Translations under genes and position numbers: made by a program | Assembly (NCBI RefSeq): GCF_014645135.1 | Contig: NZ_BMLH01000008.1 | Location: 1 to 64,000, forward strand | Direction: 5' to 3' | Origin: Rheinheimera tangshanensis | Lineage (GTDB): Bacteria > Pseudomonadota > Gammaproteobacteria > Enterobacterales > Alteromonadaceae | Length of the DNA stretch: 64,000 bases | In this document: positions 52,781-61,892 of the stretch, in pieces | How positions within the stretch are numbered: the stretch's first letter is position 1 | Layout of the letters: every line of letters begins with the position of its first letter | The notes under the pieces: generated by a model | What the model saw: the letters and a program-made list of their open reading frames with translations, nothing else | What the model was told of the DNA's origin: nothing | The model's database searches: none

Positions 52781-53098
52781 TCACTCCCAACTCACGCCTT
52801 TTTGCTCACGTATAGCCGCCTGCATTAATGCAATTAACGGCACGGCGCGGTGTTTAAGCGGAATCGCATTGGGTTTGTCCTGATATTTGTCTGCTGAATC
52901 ATCAGGTAATTCAGCCTGCTGACGGGCTTCCAATTCGGTTAAACCTTGTTGCAACACAGCTAAAGCTTCGGCTACGTCTTCCGCAAATAAAGCGCCTGGC
53001 GCTTTAGGCAAACGGCCCATCAACTCTAACAGTTGCAAAGCAACATGACCAAACATTGGTACTGGCGCTGCGGCTACAGATTTAAAAGTAATTAACAT
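52781..53098 (-). CDS. DUF1840 family protein
   Basis: This is 105 aa from ATG 53098 (MLITFKSVAAAPVPMFGHVA); the frame's upstream 20 codons are unlikely. The pattern MLxTFKSxAxxxVxMxxxxA, the central helix with Asp/Glu and the C-terminal HRAVPLIALMQAAIREQKGV are the features of DUF1840 (PF08895). Cytoplasmic, unknown function, common in gammaproteobacteria. Confidence 0.85.
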   Translation of the reverse strand: MLITFKSVAAAPVPMFGHVALQLLELMGRLPKAPGALFAEDVAEALAVLQQGLTELEARQQAELPDDSADKYQDKPNAIPLKHRAVPLIALMQAAIREQKGVSWE

Positions 53099-53269
53099 AA
53101 CTATCTGACTTCCGGAGAAATGAAACCTCAGCATGCGCTGTTCGGCTATAAAGCACAAGCGAATACCGTGATGCTCTGGCAGAGCCTATACAAAAGGCTC
53201 GTACCTCTTTAGAATTCAATAAATTTGCAAATTTTACATAAGCTAACGATCTGGTTACAAGGATAGTGT

Positions 53270-55141
53270 ATGACAGTGTTGCCACGTGTTTTGTCTGGTC
53301 TGTATGTTATTTTTTCTCTGCTATTTTTAACCGCCTGTGGGGGTTCCGATAAAACTGAAGATGCTACTGCTGTTGCTGTCAGTGCCAGCACGGCCAGTCT
53401 GGATATAGGTTTTCCTGAGCGTTTTAGCACTATTTCCGCTACGGTCAGAGACGCGAACGGCGAGCTGTTACGCAATGCTACAGTCCAGTTCAGTACCGAC
53501 TTAGGCAGCTTTAGTGCAACAGAAGTCATAACCCGCACAACAGCTGAAACGGGCCGTGGTGGTTCTAATGATGCTGGTAATGGTGTCGCTGCTGTACGTT
53601 TGTATCCGGGTCAAAGTGCAGGTTCAGCGACAGTGACTGTGTATGTCAATGGTGTGCAGACCACCACCACAGTCACTGTCGCAGGCACTGCAGTCGAACC
53701 TGAACGACCTGTACCCGCCAGCATCAGCATTGCGGCCAGTGAACGCGCTATTTTTGTCGCTGGTGTCGGCCAAATGGAAAGCAGCGCTATTACGGTACGT
53801 TTATTAACCTCTACGGGCGGTGCAGCTCAGGATGCGCCGGCAGGCATCAATAATGTGCGGGTGAGTTTTGTCACTCAGCCTAATGGTGGTGAGTTATTGC
53901 TCGGTACTCAGGCTTCAGGTCAGTTAGTACAGAACACTAAAACTCTGGATGTAGCCACCACCAATGGCGTTGCCACCTTAACGCTGAACTCAGGCCAGTT
54001 ACCCGGAGTGGTGGAACTCAAAGCTGAAGCTTTGGACACAACAGGCGCCAGTTACAGCCCGGCGATCCAAACCACAGCGTCGGTACTGAGTATAGCCTCA
54101 GGCCCGGCTCACTCTATTGTGTTCAGTTATCCAATCGAAGCTGGTATTCAGAATATGGGTAATGGTACCTACAGAAGGGAAGGCGGTTTGCTGGTGACAG
54201 ACAGATACGGCAACCCTGTGGCTGACGGCACAGTGATCAACCTCGGGGTGATTGACAGCGTGTTATTGTCCAACAGAGCACCACAAATTAACTACGGTTT
54301 TGGCAGCACTGTGACTGATGGTCGAGCCGCAACCACAGCTAATTCAGCTACGCTGACTGATTTAAGCAATGCCTTGTTTCAAAGTGCAGTCATTACCCGC
54401 AACAATACCAACCGTTTTATCGAAGCACAGGACAGGGTGTTGATTTTTAACGCTCAGGCCGAAGATAAAAGTCGTTTTGTCGCCGCCTTGCCTACTCAGG
54501 CCAGCAGCGTGACAGTCAATAAAAACTACCTGAATACGGACACTGAGCTCGAATACCTGATTGGGGCTTCATTATTAGGTATGCAGGTTGCGGGTGTAGA
54601 CCCGGCCAAAGAAGGCCTGGTTAGCGGTCAGGCGGTAACAAAAGATGGTGCCGCCAGCTTTTACCTGACCTATCCGGCGAATCAGGATACTATTTCAACG
54701 GGTTGTGTGTCGCCTAATCTGGATACCCGTCATTCACCGCGCGGCTCGGCTCAGGTTTTTGTGGTGGCTGAAGCCAGTGGCAGCAGTGCCACCACTATTG
54801 ATGACAGAGCCTGTTTCAATTACATCAGCCCTGCAGTGATCAGCTCCGGTATCACCAGCATCAGCGGTGACACTGTGCTGAGCCTGGAGATACGGGATCA
54901 AGGTGCAGTGCGCTTGCCTTTCCTTGGCTTTGATGCAGGTATTAGTTACGGTGCGTCAAACAGCGGGAATTTGCAGGTGGAGGTGGGACATTGTTTGGCA
55001 ACGGCCAGCTTACGCACCGATTTGTATGGGCAATGCGAACTGCAAATCAACACCAGCGGAGGCACTTCGGGTGATACCGCCACCATCACTTTAGGGGTTT
55101 CAGGTGGCACACCTTTAGCTATCTCTGTCACTGTGCCTTAA
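53270..55141 (+). CDS. Ig-like-repeat lipoprotein
   Basis: This 623-aa protein has a lipobox FLTAC with Cys23 after a signal helix, followed by Gly-Ser and a string of about four to five bacterial Ig-like (Big) domains, for example VSASTASLDIGFPERFSTIS then ATVRDANGELLRNATVQFST and TDRYGNPVADGTVINLG. Several end in TVTVAG or similar strands. It is probably an outer-membrane-anchored surface adhesin or scaffold. It is convergent with a sensor kinase and overlaps it by 4 bp. AAGGA precedes ATG 53270 by seven bases. Confidence 0.85.
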   Translation: MTVLPRVLSGLYVIFSLLFLTACGGSDKTEDATAVAVSASTASLDIGFPERFSTISATVRDANGELLRNATVQFSTDLGSFSATEVITRTTAETGRGGSNDAGNGVAAVRLYPGQSAGSATVTVYVNGVQTTTTVTVAGTAVEPERPVPASISIAASERAIFVAGVGQMESSAITVRLLTSTGGAAQDAPAGINNVRVSFVTQPNGGELLLGTQASGQLVQNTKTLDVATTNGVATLTLNSGQLPGVVELKAEALDTTGASYSPAIQTTASVLSIASGPAHSIVFSYPIEAGIQNMGNGTYRREGGLLVTDRYGNPVADGTVINLGVIDSVLLSNRAPQINYGFGSTVTDGRAATTANSATLTDLSNALFQSAVITRNNTNRFIEAQDRVLIFNAQAEDKSRFVAALPTQASSVTVNKNYLNTDTELEYLIGASLLGMQVAGVDPAKEGLVSGQAVTKDGAASFYLTYPANQDTISTGCVSPNLDTRHSPRGSAQVFVVAEASGSSATTIDDRACFNYISPAVISSGITSISGDTVLSLEIRDQGAVRLPFLGFDAGISYGASNSGNLQVEVGHCLATASLRTDLYGQCELQINTSGGTSGDTATITLGVSGGTPLAISVTVP

Positions 55142-56592
55142 CTTTTCTGCTGCAGTGGCAGACTAATCACCGCCTGAAAACCACAGACAATACCCGAAGC
55201 TGCATAGAGGTTATGCAGCTTTAACTCTCCACCACAACTTTCCACTGCTCTTTTAGCAATACTTAAGCCTAAACCTACCCCGTCTTTTTTGCTTTGAGCG
55301 CGGAAAAAAGGCGTAAAAAGCTTGGCTAAATCATCGTGTGCCACACCAGTTCCCTGATCAGAAATGCGGATCTGCACCAGCTGTTCTAGCTGTACCAGCT
55401 CCACTGTCACTTCTGTATTGGGCGGGGTAAATTTGATGGCATTGCGGATCAGGTTTTCCAGCGCCCGGTACAATAAATCCGGGTCGGCCTGTATCTGTCT
55501 GGCCGTTTCCGCTTTCACCCGTAGTTGTTTTTGCTGCGACAAAGCCTCAAGCCGGCCATCTTCAGCCACGGATTCCAGTAACTCCAACAGATCGACTTGC
55601 TGTAACTTTACTGCAGCGGCACCACTTTCCAGTCGTGAGTAGGTCAGAATTTCTTCAACTAAGGCGTTGAGTTTCTGGGTTTCGGCTTCAACTTTATCCA
55701 GTACCATAGCGCTTTCCGAAGGGGTTTGCCGCGCCAGCCCGACCAAAATTTGTAAGCGGGCTAAAGGTGAGCGGAATTCGTGAGAGACATCATGTAATAA
55801 ACGGCGCTGACCACTGATCGCTTGCTCGACACTTTTAGCCATGTCGTTAAAACTGCGGGCCACAGCGCCAAATTCATCATGCCGCCCTGTGACTTTAGGA
55901 CCCAGTTGTGTCAGCCATCGGTCAGAGGCCAATGACTCTAAGGCTCGTTTTAATTGTCGCACTGGCGATGCAAAGTACCAGGCCAACCATAAACTGACAG
56001 ATAAGCTGGTGAACAAAATAGCAGCCAGTAAAAATGCCGGATGAAACCAGACTGGAGGCATAGGCATAGCAGTTTTCCCCGCCATACCATGCATTGGAGG
56101 AGGCGGGCCTTTGTCATCAAAGTCAGGTGATTCAGGAAGATGAGGCGCAGCAGGCTTATTGGCCAACATGCCTCTGCCGCTGCGTAACCAATCCAATAAA
56201 AACTCATGGCGCGGCACAGCCAATAAAAACCAGCTTTGCCCGGATTTATCCTCTACTTTGTAGTCAGGTTGATCTTTGAGTAATTCGGCCCAGTTTGGCG
56301 GCACCTCACGCTGCAGATAATCTTTACCCTTGTCATTGAGCAGCAGAATTTTGTCGCGGGACATAGGGTCGTCTTCCCAGCGCTGTAATACATCGCCGAG
56401 CAATTGAATGCCGCCTGAGTCCACCATCAGTTGAGCTGAACCTAACACCAGACGCAGTTGTGGTCCTATCCAGACGGGCCTGGGCTCATCGTCTGCCGCA
56501 CGACTCACTTCATTGACAGTCCAGACTAAAGTGCCAGCCAGGATCAACGCAGCCCAAAAAGCTACTAAGAACTTCCAGAATACCTGCCCCAT
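55138..56592 (-). CDS. Cpx-like sensor histidine kinase
   Basis: This 484-aa protein has two membrane helices (about 5-25 and 185-205) enclosing a periplasmic domain whose end is His/Met/Pro-rich (MHGMAGKTAMPMPPVWFHP), then HAMP, HisKA LLHDVSHEFRSPLARLQILV and HATPase NLIRNAIKF with DQGTGV and GVGLGLSIAK. It resembles CpxA/RstB-type kinases. The Met/His cluster suggests metal or redox stress input. It is 2 bp behind its regulator gene. Confidence 0.88.
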   Translation of the reverse strand: MGQVFWKFLVAFWAALILAGTLVWTVNEVSRAADDEPRPVWIGPQLRLVLGSAQLMVDSGGIQLLGDVLQRWEDDPMSRDKILLLNDKGKDYLQREVPPNWAELLKDQPDYKVEDKSGQSWFLLAVPRHEFLLDWLRSGRGMLANKPAAPHLPESPDFDDKGPPPPMHGMAGKTAMPMPPVWFHPAFLLAAILFTSLSVSLWLAWYFASPVRQLKRALESLASDRWLTQLGPKVTGRHDEFGAVARSFNDMAKSVEQAISGQRRLLHDVSHEFRSPLARLQILVGLARQTPSESAMVLDKVEAETQKLNALVEEILTYSRLESGAAAVKLQQVDLLELLESVAEDGRLEALSQQKQLRVKAETARQIQADPDLLYRALENLIRNAIKFTPPNTEVTVELVQLEQLVQIRISDQGTGVAHDDLAKLFTPFFRAQSKKDGVGLGLSIAKRAVESCGGELKLHNLYAASGIVCGFQAVISLPLQQKS

Positions 56593-56594
56593 GA

Positions 56595-57278
56595 TTAGTA
56601 TCTGTGTATCAGTTGGTAACCTTTGCCACGCACAGCTTCAATCCAGGCTTGCTCATCTTGCCTTTTACCGAGTTTTTGCCGGATATTACTGATATGCACG
56701 TCCAGACTGCGGTCGTATTGGGTTAGGGTTTTACCTAAAGCCTGCAACGATAACTCAGCTTTGCTGACTAATCTCCCCGCCTGACAAGCCAACACCCATA
56801 GCACACTAAACTCAGCACCAGTTAACTGAATTGGCTGACCGTGGACCCAGGCCTTACGTGAACCGGGTTCCAGAGTTAAAGGCCCGACTTTTACTTCGGT
56901 AGGTTCGTCTTGCTGCTGTTGCACGCGGCGTAAAATAGCCCGAATTCGCGCCACTAATTCGCGGGGTAAACAAGGTTTAGCGACATAATCATCTGCACCC
57001 AATTCCAGGCCCAGCACTTTGTCTATGTCATCTCCTTTGGCAGTTAACATAATGACAGGCACTGTGGAATGCTGACGTATTTGGCGCAGCAGCGATATGC
57101 CATCCAAGCCTGGCATCATCACATCCAGCACCAGGAGTTCATACTGACCAGAAATGGCCTGTCGCAAACCGAGCTGACTGTTATTGGCTACCTGCACGAC
57201 AAAACCCTCGCGCTGTAAGTAAGTACTTAACATCGAGGTGAGTTCCTGGTCATCATCAATCAGCAATAGAGGGTTCAA
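56595..57278 (-). CDS. OmpR/CpxR-like response regulator
   Basis: This 227-aa protein has the receiver with Asp52 (LLVLDVMMPGLDG) and Lys in DYVAKPCLPRELVARI, then the winged helix LTGAEFSVLWVLACQAGRLV with KAELSLQALGKTLTQYDRSL, DVHISNIRQKLG and VRGKGYQLIHRY. The sequence is closest to the CpxR branch. It is the first gene of a two-gene operon with the kinase. Confidence 0.92.
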   Translation of the reverse strand: MNPLLLIDDDQELTSMLSTYLQREGFVVQVANNSQLGLRQAISGQYELLVLDVMMPGLDGISLLRQIRQHSTVPVIMLTAKGDDIDKVLGLELGADDYVAKPCLPRELVARIRAILRRVQQQQDEPTEVKVGPLTLEPGSRKAWVHGQPIQLTGAEFSVLWVLACQAGRLVSKAELSLQALGKTLTQYDRSLDVHISNIRQKLGKRQDEQAWIEAVRGKGYQLIHRY

Positions 57279-57368
57279 AGGCTTGCACTCCGGATTCTGT
57301 TGGCCGCAGTTTAACCTTAAGCTGCTCAGTAATAGAGCAGCTTTACATTTCTATACATTAGCCGATGC

Positions 57369-58376
57369 TCAAACGGCAGCTTTTAGTTTAATCCGCAATA
57401 AATAGTTGGAAGCCGTGATGTATAAATACTGTTTATCCAGACTTAAAGCCACATTGGCGGCAGCAACACCAGTTTGAATAGTGCCCAGATGTTCGCCTTG
57501 GGCATTAAACACCAACACACCACCAGGGCCTGTTGCCAGCAAATGGCCTGAAGGCAATACTTTTAAGCCATCAGGTAAACCAGGTTTGCTTTTAACCCAT
57601 GCCGTTGCGTCAAAAAACAGCTGACCTTCGCCTACAGTGCCATCTGCAGATAAAGGATATTTCCACCACTGCGCCGCTTGTGGGTCTGAGTTAGCGACAT
57701 ACAACCACTTTTCATCCGGTGATAAAGCCAAACCATTAGGTCGGGTTAGTTGATCAGTCACCAGCGTGACATCGCCACCTTTGAGCCAATACACGCCATT
57801 AAAAGCCAGCTGCTTTTGCTTGGAGTCATCCGCGTCTTTGAGGCCATAAGGTGGATCAGTAAAGAGGTAGCTGCCATTGCTGTGCTGCACCAGATCATTT
57901 GGGCTGTTAAACAACTTGCCCTGATAGCTGGTCGTCAGGCTTTGATACTGTGGCCCTGTTGCGCTGACTGAGGTTAATACAGCTAAACGTCTGTCGCCAT
58001 GCTGCGCCAGCACCAGCTGACCTTTTTGGTTGAAAATCAAACCGTTAGAACCTTCTTTAATAGAAGGTTCGTCGATAAAACCTGTATGGCCAGAAGGGCT
58101 CAGATACAAAGTTAAACCGTCTTTGCTATTCCAGCGCCAAACTTTATTATCAGGCACATCGGAAAATAAAATATCTCCGGTTTTAGGTTCAGCCACAGGG
58201 CCTTCAGCCCAGCGAAAACCTTCAGCCAGTATTTCCAGCTGAGCGTCTGCAGCAACAACCTGACTCAGTTCAGGTTTTAATTGCTCTACCGGATTAGCCG
58301 GAATAGGAGATGGATTGGCAAAAGCCAGAGATGATGTAAATAAAAGCAGCGCTGCACTATGTCGCATCCTTGTCAC
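57369..58376 (-). CDS. Secreted SMP-30/gluconolactonase-family protein
   Basis: The protein has 335 aa with a signal peptide (HSAALLLFTSSLAFA). The six-bladed propeller of the SMP-30 family is visible: EGFRWAEGPVAEPKTGDILF, SDVPDNKVWRWNSKDG, the metal Asn in NSPNDLVQHSNGSYLF, TDPPYG and RPNGLALSPDEKWLYVANSD. It likely hydrolyses a sugar lactone in the periplasm. It lies 131 bp behind the TonB receptor gene on the same strand, separated from it by a terminator. Confidence 0.9.
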   Translation of the reverse strand: MTRMRHSAALLLFTSSLAFANPSPIPANPVEQLKPELSQVVAADAQLEILAEGFRWAEGPVAEPKTGDILFSDVPDNKVWRWNSKDGLTLYLSPSGHTGFIDEPSIKEGSNGLIFNQKGQLVLAQHGDRRLAVLTSVSATGPQYQSLTTSYQGKLFNSPNDLVQHSNGSYLFTDPPYGLKDADDSKQKQLAFNGVYWLKGGDVTLVTDQLTRPNGLALSPDEKWLYVANSDPQAAQWWKYPLSADGTVGEGQLFFDATAWVKSKPGLPDGLKVLPSGHLLATGPGGVLVFNAQGEHLGTIQTGVAAANVALSLDKQYLYITASNYLLRIKLKAAV

Positions 58377-58456
58377 CTTAGTTGTATTGGAAAGCTATTC
58401 ATGTTTCAAACAATGTAGCATTGTTAGCGCAACCAAAGCACTGGCACAGACATAAA

Positions 58457-58481
58457 AAACCGCAGAATTAATCTGCGGTTT
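58457..58481 (-). terminator. Terminator of the TonB receptor gene
   Basis: AAACCGCAGA (58457-58466) pairs with TCTGCGGTTT (58472-58481) around ATTAA. On the minus strand six Ts follow. Confidence 0.88.
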
Positions 58482-58507
58482 GTTCAAAGGCTGGCGTTAC
58501 AACAAGC

Positions 58508-60946
58508 TTAGAAGCTTACGTTAACACTCATCCATAAGTTACGGGCTTTGTCTTTGTTATTGAAGTGGTCAACATAGCTGGCCTGATAGCCGTTTGCGCC
58601 ATTCGCATCCAGAATACAACTGGTACCGCTGTCACACTCTACAAAGGCTAAATCGTAGGTGGTGAAGTCCTGATCAAATAAGTTGTTGATCCGCGCTGTA
58701 AAAGTGACTGAATCGCTGGCTGCATAGCTGGCACCTAAGTGGTACACGTCATAAGCTTTGTAGTTCAGCGGTGCATTCTTAACTGTATCCCAGGCGCGGA
58801 AACGTTTGGTGCGGATTTCTGACGTCAGGAAGACTTTTAACTCATCGGTCGCATTCCAGTCTATGGTCAGGTTCGCCATATGTTTGGCTGTGTTGGTCAG
58901 AGGCTGGCCTTTATTGGCACCACTTTTCTGTTCGCTGTCTGTGTAGGTGTAGTTAGCACGGAAAGCGACGCTATCGATAATCTGCCAGCGCCCTGCTACT
59001 TCGGCACCTTTAATAGTCACACTGTCGATATTAACGGTTTTTGTACTGGTGGCATACCCCAAATCGGCGTATTCACCTGTACTGCTGCACACCAGTGCAG
59101 TGGCAGCACCACAAGGCTGAGAAGCAATTTTATCGTCAAATTCATTGTTGAAAATGGTGACATTGAAGTTGTGGTTGTCAGGGTGTTCCCAGTAAGCCGC
59201 AATTTCAGTCGAGGTGCTGGTTTCCGGTTCCAGCTCCGGGTTACCAAACATAGGGGATGTACCCTGACCACCAAAGCCTACGACACCATCATACAACTGG
59301 GTTGTTTTTGGGGTTTTAAAGCCTGTGCTGACGCCACCTTTGATAGTCCACTGTTCTGTTAATGTATAAACACCATACAGACGTGGGCTCATTTCGCTGC
59401 CAAATATTTCATGGTCGTCACGACGTAAACCTGCAGTGATGGCAAATGCCTGAGTGGCGTCCCAGGTGTCTTCCGCAAATACGGACCACATATTGTGTTC
59501 CTGCACGCCGCCAGGAGTGCCGCTTTCCATACCAAATACACCGTCTTCCAGCTCACCACGGATCACTTGCGTACCAAACACAGCTTTGTGTTGGCCTGCC
59601 AGTTCAAATGGCATATCCATTTTGGCATCCAGAGTATATTGGTTACTGGCCATTTTACGTTGAGCACGAGGCAGGAAAGTCTCTTTAGCTATGGCTTTAC
59701 GCTCGTCGACGCTCAGGCCCGCATAAGCGCCGGTGGCATCAATCATCGTCAGTAACTGCGCACGTTCTGCCAAAGTAAAAGGTAAAGTACGGCCATGGTT
59801 TTGGGTGTCGACATAAGATAAAGACACAAAACTGTTGCCCAGATCCCATTTGCCTTCGTGACTTAATGACCAGGTATCACGGCTAAATTCCTGAGTTGGG
59901 CTGTAGCCGACTTGTGGGTTAGCGCGGCGTGCCCAGGTACCACCACCAGCAGTACATTTTTGCTGTTGGTTGCCACCAGAGGTTGGTACAAAGCCTTTAC
60001 AGAAATTACCTGCGGCCCAGATACTATCTATATTGTCGACTGTGCCTACAGGGTATTCGCGACTGCCATCATCGTTAATTACCGGGCTGTTATCGTATTC
60101 TTGGGTCGAAGTGTCGATATCAAACCAGACGGCCTGATTCTCAGCAGGAGTCCAGCTCAGACGAGCACCTAAGACTGTGCTGTCGTTATCTACGGTTTTA
60201 CCGCCAGCACCAAAACCTAATGAACGGCTACGGACTTCACCATTTGGATAGACCACATCGGCGTATTCCGGAGTGGAGGCCATACGGTTGTATTCACTAC
60301 CACGAATCGACATACCAAGCACACCAGGGATCAAAGGGCCCATCACGTTGAAGTCGGTGGTGATCTCTTCACCAAAGCTGTCATCTGTTTGCGCTGTGCG
60401 GCTATGGCTGACTGAGCCAGCCCACTCGTTAGTGACTTTTTTGGTGATGATATTGATCACGCCACCCAAAGCGTCGGCACCATACAAAGTAGACGCAGGG
60501 CCACGTATCACTTCAATACGTTCTATCGTATCCAGAGGTGGCATATGACCGAACTGGTTACCACCGAAGTTATTTGGGTAAATATCACCATGGTTATTCT
60601 GACGTTTACCGTCGACCAGGATTAAAGTGTAATCCGATCCCATGCCACGCATACTGATCGTGCCCTGACCTGTTTTATCGCGGGTTTCACCAATATCGAC
60701 CCCTTCCAGATCGCGCACGGCATCCAGTAAGGTCGTGTATGGGCGGGTACGCAGCTCTTCTGCTGTAATAACGGAAATACTGGCAGGAGCATCCACCAGC
60801 TTTTGTTCAAAACCTGAAGCCGTAACCACAATGCGCTCTATAGACTCATCGTTAACAGCTGCTGCATCTTCTGCCTGAACTGTAGCTATCAGACCTAAAG
60901 CGAGCTGGGTGGCTAACACCAGTTTGGCCGGACGGGACTTGAACAT
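58508..60946 (-). CDS. TonB-dependent outer-membrane receptor (siderophore-type)
   Basis: This is about 812 aa from ATG 60946, which has GGAG seven bases upstream; a GTG two codons earlier is possible. A signal peptide (LVLATQLALGLIATVQA) is followed by the TonB box region (ESIERIVVTASGFEQ), the plug domain (SISVITAEELRTRPY, MRGMGSDYTLILVDGKRQNN) and the 22-strand barrel ending in SVNVSF. RGPASTLYGADALGGVINI is the classical plug signature. Close relatives are siderophore receptors of the FepA/colicin I receptor type. A Fur-box-like sequence lies about 92-110 bp upstream. Confidence 0.92.
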   Translation of the reverse strand: MFKSRPAKLVLATQLALGLIATVQAEDAAAVNDESIERIVVTASGFEQKLVDAPASISVITAEELRTRPYTTLLDAVRDLEGVDIGETRDKTGQGTISMRGMGSDYTLILVDGKRQNNHGDIYPNNFGGNQFGHMPPLDTIERIEVIRGPASTLYGADALGGVINIITKKVTNEWAGSVSHSRTAQTDDSFGEEITTDFNVMGPLIPGVLGMSIRGSEYNRMASTPEYADVVYPNGEVRSRSLGFGAGGKTVDNDSTVLGARLSWTPAENQAVWFDIDTSTQEYDNSPVINDDGSREYPVGTVDNIDSIWAAGNFCKGFVPTSGGNQQQKCTAGGGTWARRANPQVGYSPTQEFSRDTWSLSHEGKWDLGNSFVSLSYVDTQNHGRTLPFTLAERAQLLTMIDATGAYAGLSVDERKAIAKETFLPRAQRKMASNQYTLDAKMDMPFELAGQHKAVFGTQVIRGELEDGVFGMESGTPGGVQEHNMWSVFAEDTWDATQAFAITAGLRRDDHEIFGSEMSPRLYGVYTLTEQWTIKGGVSTGFKTPKTTQLYDGVVGFGGQGTSPMFGNPELEPETSTSTEIAAYWEHPDNHNFNVTIFNNEFDDKIASQPCGAATALVCSSTGEYADLGYATSTKTVNIDSVTIKGAEVAGRWQIIDSVAFRANYTYTDSEQKSGANKGQPLTNTAKHMANLTIDWNATDELKVFLTSEIRTKRFRAWDTVKNAPLNYKAYDVYHLGASYAASDSVTFTARINNLFDQDFTTYDLAFVECDSGTSCILDANGANGYQASYVDHFNNKDKARNLWMSVNVSF

Positions 60947-61037
60947 AAACACTCCTGTTGTTCGAACAGATCATCGCAACGCGGATAAAATCTGACCTCG
61001 ATTTGTAAAGATAAGTTAATAAATTCCAATGGCCGAC

Positions 61038-61056
61038 AATGATAGTGATTCTCATT
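61038..61056. promoter_or_regulatory. Fur-box-like dyad upstream of the TonB receptor
   Basis: AATGATAGTGATTCTCATT has 7 of 9 paired positions and keeps the AATGATA…TCATT pattern of Fur sites. It is 92 bp upstream of the receptor start and fits iron repression of the receptor. Confidence 0.65.
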
Positions 61057-61072
61057 AGAAGATCAATAGCAA

Positions 61073-61168
61073 TTGCGAACTATTTGCACTAGCAATTGTC
61101 GCGTTAAAAGGCTGATGACAGTAAAAATCAATAAGCATCTAAATCAGCTAGTTGCGAAAAACTTGCAA
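61073..61168. promoter_or_regulatory. Two TTGCGAA-type imperfect dyads
   Basis: TTGCGAACTATTTGCA (61073-61088) and TTGCGAAAAACTTGCAA (61152-61168) are related imperfect dyads 79 bp apart in the divergent region between the receptor and the PepSY operon. The regulator is unknown. Confidence 0.35.
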
Positions 61169-61186
61169 ATAAGAACAATTCTCAGT
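61168..61186. promoter_or_regulatory. Weaker Fur-like dyad upstream of the PepSY operon
   Basis: AATAAGAACAATTCTCAGT has 6 of 9 paired positions and lies 30-48 bp before the PepSY-protein start, where a Fur site would block transcription. Confidence 0.4.
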
Positions 61187-61215
61187 AGCATGCTAGCTGT
61201 TTTTTAGGGGGTACT

Positions 61216-61824
61216 GTGAAGAGTTCAGCTTTAGCTCGTTGGATGCGTTGGTTACATACCTACAGCGCTATGTTGGTGTTGTTGCTGTTGTTATTTTTTG
61301 CCATCACAGGCATCACTTTAAATCACCCTGAAATCAGCAGTAGTTTGGGTAAAACCAGTCAGCAACTGCAGTTGGAGCTGCCGGAACAATTGCCGGATTT
61401 ACTGAACTTGCCAGAGGATCAGCAGCAAGCCGCTATTGCTTTGTATGTCGACTGGTTAAAGCAGGAATATCAGTTACAGGGCGGTTACAACCTGAATTTT
61501 TCACCTGAAGATGAACTACTGGAAATCGACTTTAAACGTCCTGCAGGCTATGCCGCAGTGGTGATTGATTTAGCTGAGCGCAGCGCTGAATTAGATGCAG
61601 AATTTGCTGGTTATCTGGCCTTGGCCAACGACTTACATAAAGGCCGTTACGCCGGTAGTAGCTGGAAATGGTTGATTGATATTACCGCTGTATTTTGTCT
61701 GTTATTTGCCTTGTCGGGCTTTTATTTATTGTGGCGTCAGCCGAACAGAAGAGATTTTGGTAATGCCACAGCAGTCGCTGGTGTGGTGTTGGCTTTATTA
61801 GCTTATATAGCGTCGTTTCATTAA
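61216..61824 (+). CDS. PepSY-associated transmembrane protein
   Basis: The protein has 202 aa. It starts at GTG 61216 with GGGGG about six bases upstream. Helix one (AMLVLLLLLFFAITGITLNH) with the conserved HTYSAM and NHPE, a periplasmic region, then WKWLIDITAVFCLLFALSGF and YLLWRQPNRR and a last helix. This is the PepSY_TM family (PF03929), associated with TonB-dependent iron uptake and probably with ferric-siderophore reduction. It heads a three-gene unit divergent from the TonB receptor. Confidence 0.85.
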   Translation: MKSSALARWMRWLHTYSAMLVLLLLLFFAITGITLNHPEISSSLGKTSQQLQLELPEQLPDLLNLPEDQQQAAIALYVDWLKQEYQLQGGYNLNFSPEDELLEIDFKRPAGYAAVVIDLAERSAELDAEFAGYLALANDLHKGRYAGSSWKWLIDITAVFCLLFALSGFYLLWRQPNRRDFGNATAVAGVVLALLAYIASFH

Positions 61825-61889
61825 TTTAGAGTTGTTTCACCGATTTATAGTCGTTTCAATGATCTTAAGTCGTTTCACTAAGAGGGAAT
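61812..61889 (+). repeat. Four-copy 19-bp tandem repeat between PepSY and DUF2271 genes
   Basis: GTCGTTTCA or GTTGTTTCA begins at 61812, 61831, 61850 and 61869, exactly 19 bp apart, followed each time by an AT-rich segment. The first copy lies in the last codons of the PepSY gene (SFH stop). Copy four ends at the ribosome site of the next gene. Confidence 0.85.
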
Positions 61890-61892
61890 TGT

